The notes: generated by a model from the sequence alone, not told the origin. DNA of 45,032 bases from an uncultured bacterium (GCA_945949875.1 CAMFGH010000010.1:1-45032); one strand, 5' to 3'; shown: positions 8,378 through 17,480, counted from the stretch's first letter. Numbers and translations are program-made.

Positions 8378-9024
8378 AAATAGAGCACGTTCTTCCGGCA
8401 GATATTGAAAAAGAAAGTTTTGCCATCATAACAAAAGAACTTTCGGAAATGGGAAAGCAGCTGCCAAAAGAATACGAAGAGATCATCAAAAGAGTGATTC
8501 ATACAACAGCGGATTTTGAATATGCGGACACCCTGTATTTTTCGGAAGGGGTGAAAGAAATACTTTATGATGCCCTGAGAAAAGGAGCAGATATTGTAAC
8601 GGACACCAACATGGTGTTATCCGGAATATCCAAAAGAACATTGGAAGGTCTGGGTGGTGAGGCACATTGCTTCATGGCTCATCCGGATGTTATGAAAGAA
8701 GCAAAGGTGCGTGGATGTACCAGAGCTGCAGTGAGTATGGAATGGGCAGCAAGGTTACATAAACCGGTTATTTTTGCAATCGGAAATGCGCCCACTGCGC
8801 TGATCCGGCTGTATGAATTGATGCAGGAAGGCTACAGACCGGCAGCCATCATTGGAGTGCCGGTGGGATTTGTAAATGTGGTGGCATCCAAAGAACTGAT
8901 TCTGGAAAGTAAAGTGCCATGTATCGTGAACCGGGGCAGAAAAGGAGGAAGCAATGTGGCGGCAGCAATATGCAATGCTCTTCTTTATGGCCTGGATGAG
9001 ACAAGAGGAAATAAAAACGCATGA
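8371..9024 (+). CDS. cbiC: Cobalt-precorrin-8 methylmutase CbiC
   Basis: This 217-residue enzyme moves the C11 methyl group to C12, giving cobyrinate. His44 in RVIHTTADF matches the catalytic His of the CbiC/CobH family. DTNMVLSGI, AIGNAPTAL and GVPVGFVNVVASKE follow in the usual order. The length and ends are normal, with no repeat insert. It overlaps cobO by 7 nt and cbiD by an ATGA, so it is tightly coupled within the operon. Confidence 0.96.
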   Translation: MVKIEHVLPADIEKESFAIITKELSEMGKQLPKEYEEIIKRVIHTTADFEYADTLYFSEGVKEILYDALRKGADIVTDTNMVLSGISKRTLEGLGGEAHCFMAHPDVMKEAKVRGCTRAAVSMEWAARLHKPVIFAIGNAPTALIRLYELMQEGYRPAAIIGVPVGFVNVVASKELILESKVPCIVNRGRKGGSNVAAAICNALLYGLDETRGNKNA

Positions 9025-10238
9025 AACTTCAGGAATTTATCGTGAAGGATGAAAAGAAAATGTCATATGGATACACTACCGGAAGCTGTGCTGCCGGTGC
9101 TGCCGGTGCGGCTGCGGAAATGCTTCTTACCGGCGAAAGAGTGGACCATATAAAGCTTATGACACCAAAGGGATTTTTGCTCCTGCTGGAAATCGAGGAT
9201 ATCGATATGCATCTGCCGGAATATGTCAGTTGCGCAGTACGCAAGGATGCCGGTGATGATCCGGATGTTACCCATGGAGTGCTGGTGTATGCCAGAGTAG
9301 AACGAAAGAGTAGTGGAGGACAGGAGGAGCCTCCGAAGCAGACAGAATCCCCGGAACAGACAGAAGCTTCTGAGCAGGCAAAAACTCCGGAAATTTATAT
9401 CGAGGGAGGTATTGGCGTAGGAAGAGTAACCAAACCGGGATTGGATCAGCCGGTTGGAGTTGCAGCTATCAATTCCGGGCCACGGGAACAGATTAAAAAC
9501 AAGGTTTTGGAATTATGTAAACTATATGATTGCAAGGAAGACCTGCTGGTGACAGTCAGTATTCCGGAGGGAATACATCTGGCAGAAAAAACATTCAATC
9601 CAAGGATTGGAATCCAAGGTGGGATTTCTGTGCTTGGAACTTCGGGTATTGTGGAACCCATGAGTGATCAGGCACTTATTGAGACGATCCGTGTGGAGCT
9701 TAAGATGCACCGGGCCCAGGGGGAGAAAGCGGTGGCGATTGCTCCCGGAAATTATGGACTTCAGTTTATGCAGAAGCAGTATCACTATCCGCTGGATCAT
9801 GCGGTGAAATGCTCCAATTTTGTGAAAGATTCCATGGAGATCGCAGCAGAACTTGGCTTTGAGAAGGTTCTTTTTACGGGGCATCTGGGGAAATTGATCA
9901 AGGTTGCTGCCGGAACGGAAAATACCCATTCCAGATATGGGGATGGCAGAATGGATATGCTGTCCCGGCTTGCAAGGCAGTTTGGTGGTGGCGAGAGTCT
10001 GAGCGCGCAGATCATGGAATGTGTGGCAACAGATGAAGCGGTCCGGCTGCTGGAAAAACAAGGCTTAAAAGAAGCTGTCATGAGAGAAACTGCCAGACTG
10101 GTAAAATATCACGCCGGACGGTTTTCCGGAAATAAAGTTCAAATCGAAGTCATATTGTTTTCTAATGAATTTGGATTGCTGGCAGAGACGGAGCAGGCGG
10201 AAAACCTGATAAGAGAATTATCTGCTGTGACAAAATGA
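9021..10238 (+). CDS. cbiD: Cobalt-precorrin-5B C1-methyltransferase CbiD
   Basis: CbiD methylates C1 in the anaerobic pathway and has no counterpart in the aerobic one, so it marks the pathway type. The protein has the family start YGYTTGSCAAGAAGAAAEML. IGVGRVTKPGLDQPVG follows near residue 130, with GTSGIVEPMS further on and LFTGHLGKLIKVAAGTENTHS in the C-terminal half. Residues about 107-124 are three six-residue units (QTESPE, QTEASE, QAKTPE) coded by an 18-nt tandem repeat in a loop before the IEGGIGVG block. The start overlaps the cbiC stop as ATGA. Confidence 0.95.
   Translation: MKLQEFIVKDEKKMSYGYTTGSCAAGAAGAAAEMLLTGERVDHIKLMTPKGFLLLLEIEDIDMHLPEYVSCAVRKDAGDDPDVTHGVLVYARVERKSSGGQEEPPKQTESPEQTEASEQAKTPEIYIEGGIGVGRVTKPGLDQPVGVAAINSGPREQIKNKVLELCKLYDCKEDLLVTVSIPEGIHLAEKTFNPRIGIQGGISVLGTSGIVEPMSDQALIETIRVELKMHRAQGEKAVAIAPGNYGLQFMQKQYHYPLDHAVKCSNFVKDSMEIAAELGFEKVLFTGHLGKLIKVAAGTENTHSRYGDGRMDMLSRLARQFGGGESLSAQIMECVATDEAVRLLEKQGLKEAVMRETARLVKYHAGRFSGNKVQIEVILFSNEFGLLAETEQAENLIRELSAVTK
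9339..9392 (+). repeat. Three 18-nt tandem repeats inside cbiD
   Basis: Units at 9339, 9357 and 9375 of the type cagacagaa.cc.cggaa code for six-residue Gln-Thr-Glu-Ser-Pro-Glu blocks. They lie in frame in a loop of the methyltransferase. Confidence 0.8.
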
Positions 10239-10247
10239 TATTATAAA

Positions 10248-10303
10248 ATAATGTAATAAAATAATGTAATGAAATAGTCCAATAAAATGATCCAATAAAA
10301 TGA
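10248..10303 (+). repeat. 13-nt tandem repeats between cbiD and cbiG
   Basis: The AT-rich gap holds two copies of ataatgtaat.aa (10248, 10261) and two perfect copies of tccaataaaatga (10278, 10291), all with a 13-nt period. The 173-nt gap is one of the longest inside the operon. TATAAT-like text near 10326 could be an internal promoter, but there is no convincing -35 box. Confidence 0.75.
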
Positions 10304-10411
10304 TATAAAGATAATCTGGAATAGTATAATGTTCTTTATGGAACAAATAGGTTTACATAACACAGATTGCAAAGAAAAATCGAAGCAAAATCCCAAAGAA
10401 AGGTTTACATA

Positions 10412-11617
10412 ATGAATATTAGCGCCATCAGCTTTACAAGAGCAGGACAAAATCTTTCCATTAGAATAAAAGAAATTCTGGAGTCGGAAGACTGCAGAGT
10501 GTATGAAGCTGCTTTGGGATTGGCAGAGGGAGAAACACTTTCTATTTCTCTTTATTCCAAATGTCGATTCTGGCAGTATGGAGCGGAGGAATTCATTCTT
10601 CCATGGGCAGGTGATATACGGGAGTTTGCTGCCCGGGCCTTTGAGCGAAAGGAACCAATCCTGTTTATAGGAGCCTGTGGCATTGCAGTTCGAAGCATTG
10701 CGCCCTTTGTAAAAGATAAGAAAACAGACCCACCGGTTATTGTGATGGACGAAAAGGGGAAATATGTGATTCCTATTTTATCCAGTCATCTGGGTGGTGG
10801 AGAAAAACTGGCAGAACTGTTATCGGAAATTCTGGGTGGACAGCTGATCAATACCACTGCCAGTGATGTAAATCAACTCTTTGCAGTAGATACCTTTGCC
10901 AAGACAAATGGCCTTAAGATATCGGATATGAAGAAAGCAAAAGATGTAGCAGCCGCTATTGTGGACGGAAAAAAATGTGTTATTTCCATTTCCAAACAGG
11001 ATTTTGAAGTGGAAGGTGCACTGCCGGATGAGGTGACTGTGCAATGGGTAGAAAGTTCTGTGCCACAGGGTGAGGATTCCGGCATACAATATGTGAAAGT
11101 AATGATTTCCAATCGTACCGATGAATTGGTGTGCACAGATATGATCGAGGAAGCAGCTTTGCAGTCGAAAACCGCGGATATGACCGGAGAAATGACTTTG
11201 CAGCTGATTCCGAAGAATGTGATTCTGGGAGTAGGATGTAAAAAAGGCAAAAATGTACAGGAACTTATGGCATTCATCCTTTGTGTGCTGGATCAGTTAA
11301 AGCTTGTGCCGGATGCGGTAAAGTGTATGGCATCTATTGATTTGAAAAAGGATGAACAGGGGCTCCTGCAGGCAGCAGAGATTCTCAATGTGCCCTTTTT
11401 AACTTTTTCTTCGGAAAAACTGGAAAAACAGCAACTCCCGGAAGAGACGGAGTGCTTTTCGGAATCGGAATTTGTAAAGGAAGTGACGGGAGTTTCTAAT
11501 GTCTGCGAAAGAGCAACTGTAGCAGCAGGGGCGGACTATCTGATACAGAAGAAAGTAAGTTATCAGGGAATGACCCTTGCAGTGGGAATTCAGAAAGGAA
11601 CGATTTGTTTTGAGTAA
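10412..11617 (+). CDS. cbiG: Cobalt-precorrin-5A hydrolase CbiG
   Basis: CbiG opens the delta-lactone of cobalt-precorrin-5A and releases acetaldehyde; it is specific to the anaerobic pathway. The N-terminal half has FIGACGIAVRSIAPFVKDKKTDPPVIVMDEKG in pieces typical of the CbiG core. LSSHLGGGEKLAE and NTTASDVNQLFAVDTFA follow. The C-terminal half has the CobE/CbiG domain start VILGVGCKKGK and ends with a CERATVAAG stretch. ATG 10412 is chosen over an upstream in-frame start at 10367 because it has GAAAGG about 8 nt upstream and homologues begin at MNISAISFT. It overlaps cbiH by 8 nt. Confidence 0.94.
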   Translation: MNISAISFTRAGQNLSIRIKEILESEDCRVYEAALGLAEGETLSISLYSKCRFWQYGAEEFILPWAGDIREFAARAFERKEPILFIGACGIAVRSIAPFVKDKKTDPPVIVMDEKGKYVIPILSSHLGGGEKLAELLSEILGGQLINTTASDVNQLFAVDTFAKTNGLKISDMKKAKDVAAAIVDGKKCVISISKQDFEVEGALPDEVTVQWVESSVPQGEDSGIQYVKVMISNRTDELVCTDMIEEAALQSKTADMTGEMTLQLIPKNVILGVGCKKGKNVQELMAFILCVLDQLKLVPDAVKCMASIDLKKDEQGLLQAAEILNVPFLTFSSEKLEKQQLPEETECFSESEFVKEVTGVSNVCERATVAAGADYLIQKKVSYQGMTLAVGIQKGTICFE

Positions 11618-12410
11618 AGTATATGTGGTGGGAATCGGTCCCGGTGCCTATGAGGATATGACGATCCGTGCAGTGAAAACACTGGAGAAATGTGATATCA
11701 TAGTAGGATATCAAACTTATGTAAACTTAGTTAAAGAACATTTTCAAGGAAAAGAATTCTTTACGACTCCTATGAAAAAGGAGGCAGAGAGATGCTTGCT
11801 TGCGTTGGAGCACTCTCTTCGTGGAAAGAGGGTTGCCATGATCAGCAGCGGTGATGCCGGAATATATGGTATGGCCGGTCTGATGTATGAAGTGGCAGAA
11901 AAGATGCTGAGGGAAGGAAAAGCAGGGGAAAGACTGCTTACGGATGAGGAAAAGGATATCCTGAAAGGGTTGGACATTCAGGTGATTCCGGGGATTACCG
12001 CAGCCAGCAGTGGTGCGGCCATTCTGGGGGCTCCGTTGATCCACGATTTCGCGATTATCAGTCTCAGTGATCTGATGACACCCTGGAAAAAAATAGAGGC
12101 TCGGTTGGAGTGTGCTGCAAAAGCGGATCTGGGTATTGTACTTTATAATCCGTCCAGCCATAAACGGGCAGATTATTTACAGAAGGCCTGTGATATTTTA
12201 CTTCAGACTTTGCCGCCGGATCGAATCTGCGGAATTGTGGAAAATATCGGCCGGGAAGGTGAAAAGAGCAGGATTTTGACGTTGTCAGAGCTTCGTAATA
12301 CCCAGGTAAATATGTTTACTACAGTGTTTGTCGGCAACCAACAGACAAAAGTACTCCGTCAGCATATGGTCACACCCCGTGGATATCGTGAGGTAAAAGA
12401 CAGTCTCTGA
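11610..12410 (+). CDS. cbiH: Cobalt-factor III / precorrin-3B C17-methyltransferase CbiH
   Basis: The 266-residue tetrapyrrole methylase methylates C17 and contracts the ring. It begins KVYVVGIGPGAYEDMTIRAVKTLE. ISSGDAGIYGMAGLMYE near residue 80 is the SAM pocket, and VIPGITAASSGAAILGAPLIHDFA and LYNPSSHKRADYL are CbiH/CobJ hallmarks. The start is read as TTG 11610, which has GAAAGGA about 10 nt upstream and places the methylase motif right at the N-terminus; the other upstream start lies inside cbiG. No extra ferredoxin-like domain is present. Insertion is absent here. Confidence 0.93.
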   Translation: MSKVYVVGIGPGAYEDMTIRAVKTLEKCDIIVGYQTYVNLVKEHFQGKEFFTTPMKKEAERCLLALEHSLRGKRVAMISSGDAGIYGMAGLMYEVAEKMLREGKAGERLLTDEEKDILKGLDIQVIPGITAASSGAAILGAPLIHDFAIISLSDLMTPWKKIEARLECAAKADLGIVLYNPSSHKRADYLQKACDILLQTLPPDRICGIVENIGREGEKSRILTLSELRNTQVNMFTTVFVGNQQTKVLRQHMVTPRGYREVKDSL

Positions 12411-12491
12411 AGGCACTGTATCTGAAAAGATGGTATCTGATAATACGATAGCTGAAAATGTGATACGAGAGAATTTGGTATGAGGGATGTT

Positions 12492-14177
12492 ATGAGTGGT
12501 GTTTTTCTTTTTTCAGGCACCAGCGAAGGCCGCACCCTTGCGGCATGGCTGGCAGAAAATAAAATACAGTGTACCGTCAGCGTAGCGACCGAATACGGAC
12601 GTCTGGTTATGGAAGAAAATCCCTATATTACCCTGCTGGAGGGACGGATGAACCGGGATGAGATGATCGGACAGCTGGAAAAGATCAGTCCTGTTTGTGT
12701 GGTGGATGCCACTCATCCTTTTGCTACAGAAGTGACTTCTAAGATACAGGCAGCCTGTGAGATAACAAAGATTCCATATTATCGGGTGTCGCGTGATCTG
12801 GGTGATGGAGACTTTGGAAAACAGGAGGCAGGCGGCTTTGACAAGAAAGAAAAGAATGCTAATCCAGGCGAAAATGTGCGTGTTTTTTCTACTATGAAAG
12901 AAGCAGCTTATTATTTAGAGAACAAAGAGGGGAATATTTTCTTAACCACCGGAAGTAAGCAACTGGGAGAATTCGTAAAAATCTGTCAGGATACGGAACG
13001 TATTTTTACCAGAGTGCTTCCCAGCATAGAAAGTCTGGAACTCTGCGAAAAGGCCGGACTTAGTGGAAAACATGTCATTGCCATGCAGGGACCGTTTTCT
13101 AAAGAAATGAATGTGGAAATGATAAAACAGATTCAGGCTACTTACATGGTGACAAAAGAAACCGGAGCGGCAGGTGGATTTTGGGAGAAAATCCAGGCGG
13201 CAGAAGAATGTGGATGCCAGATTATTATTTTGGAAAATCCGGAGAAAAGAGAAAGCTTGACAACAAAATATACAGTGGATCAAGCAAAAAATGAGTTATG
13301 TAAACTTCTGAATGTTGAAAATAAGAACATACAAAAGAAAAAAATAGAGAGAGCGGACATCGATTGTAATGCATTTCAATATCCGTCAGATGAAAACCGT
13401 GGAGATGATGCAAAGCAGGAGAAAACACAACTTACGTTGGTAGGAATAGGAATGGGTTCAGAAGATACCCTGACTATAGCAGCAGATAAGGCGCTTCGCC
13501 GGAGCGAGGTTATATTTGGTGCACCAAGACTGTTAAAGGATGTGAAACGGTACGGTAAAGAGGTGGTTCCCCTTTATAAAAAGGAGGATATTCTGGCATA
13601 TTTAAAAGAACATCCACAGTATCGGAATGTGGTCGTAGCCCTGTCCGGAGATACTGGATTTTATAGTGGAGCTGCTGGGTTTTTCCGTGATTCTGCTGAA
13701 CTTGACAGGGGTGCCGATGGACTTGACAGGGGTTCTGCCGGACTTGATAGAGGTTCTGCTGGACTTGACAGGGGTTCTGCTGGACTTGATAGAGGTTCTG
13801 CTGAACTCTCAGCAGAAGAAAAAATCTGGAATGTCCGGATTCTTCCGGGAATCTCTTCTGTTTCCTATTTTGCTTCCAGGCTTCAAAAAAGCTGGCAAAA
13901 CTGGACTTTATTGAGTGCCCATGGGAGGTTCTGTGATATTGCGTCCCAGGTGCGTCAAAAGGGAACCTGTTTTGTCTTAATGGATGATGTGGCGGCAGTG
14001 AAAAAGCTTGGAGAAACGCTTCTGAGTGAGTTTGGTGAAACTGTGAGCGTATCTTATGGTTATCAGCTTTCTTATCCGGAGGAAGAAGTACGAACCGGAA
14101 CACCCAAAATGTTGCAGGAGATCCCCTGTGAGCAAAGTGGATTGTATGTGATTTTGATAGAAAGGGGGATTCGCTAA
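12492..14177 (+). CDS. cobK-cbiE: Fused cobalt-precorrin-6A reductase (CobK/CbiJ) and cobalt-precorrin-7 C5-methyltransferase (CbiE)
   Basis: The 561-residue protein joins two enzymes. Residues about 1-265 are CobK/CbiJ: FLFSGTSEGRTLAAWLAE at the start, VVDATHPFATEVTSKI, and LTTGSKQLGEF further on. A charged linker follows. From about residue 312 the CbiE domain has LVGIGMGSEDTLTIAADKAL, FGAPRLL and ALSGDTGFYSGAAG. Inside the CbiE domain lies a block of five seven-residue units (LDRGSAG type) coded by a 21-nt repeat, before the RILPGISSVSYF motif. ATG 12492 has GAGGGA upstream; ATG 12480 is possible and adds four residues. The partner methyltransferase cbiT is one gene downstream, separated by a membrane-protein gene. 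Confidence 0.93.
   Translation: MSGVFLFSGTSEGRTLAAWLAENKIQCTVSVATEYGRLVMEENPYITLLEGRMNRDEMIGQLEKISPVCVVDATHPFATEVTSKIQAACEITKIPYYRVSRDLGDGDFGKQEAGGFDKKEKNANPGENVRVFSTMKEAAYYLENKEGNIFLTTGSKQLGEFVKICQDTERIFTRVLPSIESLELCEKAGLSGKHVIAMQGPFSKEMNVEMIKQIQATYMVTKETGAAGGFWEKIQAAEECGCQIIILENPEKRESLTTKYTVDQAKNELCKLLNVENKNIQKKKIERADIDCNAFQYPSDENRGDDAKQEKTQLTLVGIGMGSEDTLTIAADKALRRSEVIFGAPRLLKDVKRYGKEVVPLYKKEDILAYLKEHPQYRNVVVALSGDTGFYSGAAGFFRDSAELDRGADGLDRGSAGLDRGSAGLDRGSAGLDRGSAELSAEEKIWNVRILPGISSVSYFASRLQKSWQNWTLLSAHGRFCDIASQVRQKGTCFVLMDDVAAVKKLGETLLSEFGETVSVSYGYQLSYPEEEVRTGTPKMLQEIPCEQSGLYVILIERGIR
13691..13805 (+). repeat. Five 21-nt tandem repeats inside the cbiE domain
   Basis: Copies of cttgacaggggttctgctgg-type units start at 13701, 13722, 13743, 13764 and 13785, preceded by a partial copy. 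They code for the seven-residue unit Leu-Asp-Arg-Gly-Ser-Ala-Gly. Alternating variants (gacagg and gatagag) suggest duplication of a two-unit block. Confidence 0.93.
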
Positions 14178-14178
14178 A

Positions 14179-15399
14179 GTGAAAATGTCGAAGATCGAAT
14201 TAAAATTTGTTTCATTTGTACAGAACAATCTGGAAACTATTTTTGCAGTAATAGCAACTGTAGTTGGAATTTTTGAACGCTATTTTCCAAGACAGTGGAT
14301 TTCAGCAGATGCGGATCATTACTTATTACCATGGTTCTCAGAGATTTCAAATAATGGCGGAATCTATGGATTAGGTAAGCAGGTGGGCGATTATAATATT
14401 GCATATCAGGAAGCAATCGCATTTATGACACATATTCCTTTTGATAATGCTCTCTTTTTATATAAAATGTTCTCCGCCTTATTTGATTTGGGATTGGCTG
14501 TTGCAGCAGGCTTACTTGTATATTATATAAGTGCTGATAACAAAAAGAAAAGGAATGGTATTTTGGCATATGCAGTTGTATTTTGTCTGCCAACTGTTTT
14601 CCTGAATTCCTGCGCATGGGCACAATGTGATTCCATCTATACGTTTTTCTGTATTCTTTGTCTTTTATTTTTTATACAGGGAAAAGAAACAGCAGGGTTA
14701 GTACTGTTTGGATGTGCTTTTGCTTTTAAACTGCAGGCAGTTTTTTTACTCCCATTTTTGCTTTTTTTCTGGTTCTGCACGAAAAAGTTCTCAATTCTAT
14801 CTTTTATATGGGTTCCGATTACTGTATTTGTAATCGATATACCTGCCTTCCTTATGGGGAGAAGCCTGACTGATATTGTAAGCGTATATGGGGGTCAGGT
14901 GAACGGTTCCGGAGAGATTTTTTGTAATTATCCGTCTTTTTGGAGCATTTTTACGAATGTTGAATTGGATTGGCTTGGAAAGTATTTAACAGGAAGTGCT
15001 ATCAGTTTATCTTTGATTGTGCTGGTTGCTTTTTTCATTGAGTGTTTGCACAGGATTGAAACGAGACTGGAAATGGAGACTTTTCAATGGATACAGATTG
15101 CCTTTATAAGCATATATACTGTTGTAATTTTTATGCCCAGTATGCATGAACGTTACGGATTTTTATATGAAATATTGGCATTGATTCTGGCTGTCTTAGA
15201 TGCTAAATTGATCATTCCGGCCATAGTTCTTGAACTGATGTCTTTGATGACATATGGTGCTTTTTTGGTGAATACAGAGATTAATTTGCAAATACTTGGA
15301 TGGATCAATATTGGTATCTATTTGTTTTACATATACCATTTCTTTTTTATTAGTTTGAAAAAACATGTAAAACCAAAAGATTGTGTAAAGGCAGAGTAA
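14179..15399 (+). CDS. Polytopic membrane protein, Gpi18-like GT-C glycosyltransferase type, within the cobalamin operon
   Basis: The 406-residue protein has about nine to ten hydrophobic segments. The first large loop has SADADHYLLPWFSEISNNGG and VGDYNIAYQ, which resemble the acidic first loop of GT-C type polyprenol-sugar dependent mannosyltransferases of the Gpi18-like family. CAWAQCDSIYTFF and FMPSMHERYGFLYE also fit that family. It has no known cobalamin role. The gene is co-oriented and begins at GTG 14179, one base after the cobK-cbiE stop, with a GGGGG-type ribosome binding site; cbiT starts 4 nt after it. It is more AT-rich than its neighbours and lacks the repeat inserts, so it may have been inserted. 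Assignment of the sugar activity is inference. Confidence 0.7.
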   Translation: MKMSKIELKFVSFVQNNLETIFAVIATVVGIFERYFPRQWISADADHYLLPWFSEISNNGGIYGLGKQVGDYNIAYQEAIAFMTHIPFDNALFLYKMFSALFDLGLAVAAGLLVYYISADNKKKRNGILAYAVVFCLPTVFLNSCAWAQCDSIYTFFCILCLLFFIQGKETAGLVLFGCAFAFKLQAVFLLPFLLFFWFCTKKFSILSFIWVPITVFVIDIPAFLMGRSLTDIVSVYGGQVNGSGEIFCNYPSFWSIFTNVELDWLGKYLTGSAISLSLIVLVAFFIECLHRIETRLEMETFQWIQIAFISIYTVVIFMPSMHERYGFLYEILALILAVLDAKLIIPAIVLELMSLMTYGAFLVNTEINLQILGWINIGIYLFYIYHFFFISLKKHVKPKDCVKAE

Positions 15400-15403
15400 A
15401 AAA

Positions 15404-16054
15404 ATGCAGGACAAGTTATATTATGAAACAATGATAGTACCGGGGATATCGGATGATCAATTTATCCGGCTGGAGCATGTGCCGATGACAAAGGAAGAGG
15501 TTAGAGTCATATCTCTTTGCAAATTGAAACCATCCCAGAATGGAATCGTTTATGATATAGGTGCAGGAACCGGATCTGTTTCTGTGGAATGCGCCAGACT
15601 TTGCCCGGAGGGAAAAGTATATGCTCTGGAGCAAAAGGAATCTGCATGCCAGGCTATTTCATTAAACAAAGAAAAATTTGGTGTACATAATCTGGAAATC
15701 ATACATGCCACAGCACCTGATGGGCTAAAGGATTTACCATCTCCGACCCATGTTTTTATTGGTGGAACAGGAGGTCATTTAAGAGAAATATATGATGCTT
15801 TAGTCGAAAAAATGTCAGAAGACCCAGATGTTTCAGGAATCAGAGTGGTTTTAACTGCTGTAACACTGGAAACCATTTCTGAAATGACGGATCTGGCAAA
15901 AGAGAAACAGCTTGAAGTGGAAGCTACACAGATTTCAGTTAGTAAGGCAAAAAAACTGGGAGACTATCATCTGATGATGGGACAAAATCCGGTAACGATT
16001 TTCAGCTTTACCATTGGTGAAAATGAAACAGGAGAAAGAAACAGCGGAAGGTAA
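15404..16054 (+). CDS. cbiT: Cobalt-precorrin-6B C15-methyltransferase (decarboxylating) CbiT
   Basis: The 216-residue Rossmann-fold methyltransferase methylates C15 and removes the C12 acetate carboxyl. MTKEEVRVISLCKLKPSQ leads into the SAM motif VYDIGAGTGSVSVECA near residue 50. KVYALEQKESA and FIGGTGGHLREI follow as in other CbiT proteins. It acts together with the CbiE domain, which is encoded two genes upstream; in many genomes the two are adjacent or fused as CobL. Start ATG 15404 follows the membrane-protein stop by 4 nt. Confidence 0.94.
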   Translation: MQDKLYYETMIVPGISDDQFIRLEHVPMTKEEVRVISLCKLKPSQNGIVYDIGAGTGSVSVECARLCPEGKVYALEQKESACQAISLNKEKFGVHNLEIIHATAPDGLKDLPSPTHVFIGGTGGHLREIYDALVEKMSEDPDVSGIRVVLTAVTLETISEMTDLAKEKQLEVEATQISVSKAKKLGDYHLMMGQNPVTIFSFTIGENETGERNSGR

Positions 16055-16070
16055 CGAGTAGGAAGAGAAG

Positions 16071-17480
16071 ATGAAGAAAAATTTTCCCCGTTTGATGTTA
16101 ACTGCTCTCAGTAGCGGCAGTGGAAAAACGTATATTACTTGTGGACTTTTAACACTATTTGCCAGAAAAGGGCTGGATGTTAGAAGCTTTAAATGTGGTC
16201 CCGATTACATTGATCCTATGTTTCATCGTGCTGTTTTACAAGTGCCTTCCAAAAATCTGGATCCATATTTTACCGACAGAAATGCCACCAGAGAATTATT
16301 TACCGGCTCAGCTTCCGATGAAATCTCTCTGATTGAGGGGGTTATGGGATACTTCGACGGGTTGGGCGGAACCCGGATCAGGGGATCCAGCTTTGAATTG
16401 GCCACTATGTTGGAAACACCGGTGGTTCTGATCGTGGACTGCAAAGGAGTGGGCAGGACTGTGTGCGCTCAGATCAAAGGAATGCTGGATTATGAATCGG
16501 AGCATCTGATCAAAGGGGTTATCCTGAATCGTATGTCAGCCATGCTTTTTCCCGCAATGAAAGAGCAGATCGAATCAGAACTTCCGGTTAAAGTACTGGG
16601 ATATTTGCCGGAGCAAAAAGACTTTCATTTGGACAGCCGCCATCTGGGACTGAAAATGCCGGAAGAGATAGAGGATTTAAGGGAGAAGCTTGATCATCTG
16701 GCAGACACCCTGGAAAGTACCATAGATTTGGAGGCATTCCTGATGCTGGCAAAGCAGGCTCCGGCGATGGAATGTAAGAGTGAAACAGACAATCAGAGAC
16801 AAATACAAAGACAAATACAAAGACAAATACAAAGACAAGGGCAAATACGGAAACAAAAGAAACCTTCCTGCCGGATCGGTGTGGCGAAGGACAGTGCATT
16901 CTGCTTTTATTATGAAGATAATCTCAAACTTTTGGAGGAAAATGGCGCAGAGATTCTCTATTTTTCGCCCTTACAGGATCAAAATCTTCCGGATGTGGAT
17001 GGAATTTTGATTGGTGGTGGTTATCCGGAGCTTTATGCAAAGGAGTTGTCACAAAATGAAGAAATAAAGAAAGACATTTTTCAGGCGGCAGAGAGCGGAA
17101 TGCCCATGCTGGCCGAATGTGGCGGATTTATGTATTTACAGAAAAGTCTGAAAGACAAACAGGAACATGTCTGGGAAATGGTCGGCGTCCTTCCCGGAGA
17201 ATGTTATGATACAGGACGTCTGGGCAGGTTTGGCTATGTGGAACTGGCCTTCCCGGATGGAAAAAAAATAAAGGCTCACGAATTTCACTATTATGACAGT
17301 ACGGAAAACGGAGATTATGCACATGCAGAAAAGCCTGTGGGGAACCGCTTTTGGGAATGTATGGTAAAATATAAAGGGATTCTGGCAGGGTTTCCTCATT
17401 TATATTATCCTTCCTGTCCGGAATTTGGGGCTGATTTTTTGAAGCAATGTGCCAGGTGGAAAAACAGGAATGCTTTGTAA
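16071..17480 (+). CDS. cbiA: Cobyrinate a,c-diamide synthase CbiA
   Basis: The enzyme amidates the a and c carboxylates of cobyrinate with glutamine. The 469-residue protein begins with the ATP loop ALSSGSGKTYITCGLLTLF. FKCGPDYIDPMFH and LIEGVMGYFDG follow. The glutaminase half has its nucleophile Cys in LAECGGFMYLQ near residue 350. At residues about 243-258 a run of Arg-Gln-Ile-Gln units, coded by a 12-nt tandem repeat, sits exactly at the junction of the two domains. ATG 16071 has GGAAGAG upstream. The 3' end lies inside a 35-bp tandem repeat. Confidence 0.95.
   Translation: MKKNFPRLMLTALSSGSGKTYITCGLLTLFARKGLDVRSFKCGPDYIDPMFHRAVLQVPSKNLDPYFTDRNATRELFTGSASDEISLIEGVMGYFDGLGGTRIRGSSFELATMLETPVVLIVDCKGVGRTVCAQIKGMLDYESEHLIKGVILNRMSAMLFPAMKEQIESELPVKVLGYLPEQKDFHLDSRHLGLKMPEEIEDLREKLDHLADTLESTIDLEAFLMLAKQAPAMECKSETDNQRQIQRQIQRQIQRQGQIRKQKKPSCRIGVAKDSAFCFYYEDNLKLLEENGAEILYFSPLQDQNLPDVDGILIGGGYPELYAKELSQNEEIKKDIFQAAESGMPMLAECGGFMYLQKSLKDKQEHVWEMVGVLPGECYDTGRLGRFGYVELAFPDGKKIKAHEFHYYDSTENGDYAHAEKPVGNRFWECMVKYKGILAGFPHLYYPSCPEFGADFLKQCARWKNRNAL
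16797..16844 (+). repeat. Four 12-nt tandem repeats inside cbiA
   Basis: Units of agacaaatacaa at 16797, 16809 and 16821, plus a fourth variant at 16833, code for Arg-Gln-Ile-Gln repeats at the boundary between the synthetase and glutaminase domains. Confidence 0.9.

Noticed and set aside
9522-10061. Minus-strand ORF opposite cbiD
   Set aside because: It is a shadow of the cbiD frame with no ribosome binding site or recognisable domain.
10349-10414. Repeated aggtttacataa motif (10349, 10401; also near 38559)
   Set aside because: It could be a regulatory site, but only three AT-rich copies were seen with no consistent spacing to promoters.
13510-14103. Long minus-strand ORF opposite the cbiE domain
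   Set aside because: Its length comes from the 21-nt repeats staying open in several frames; the other strand has the clear CbiE motifs.
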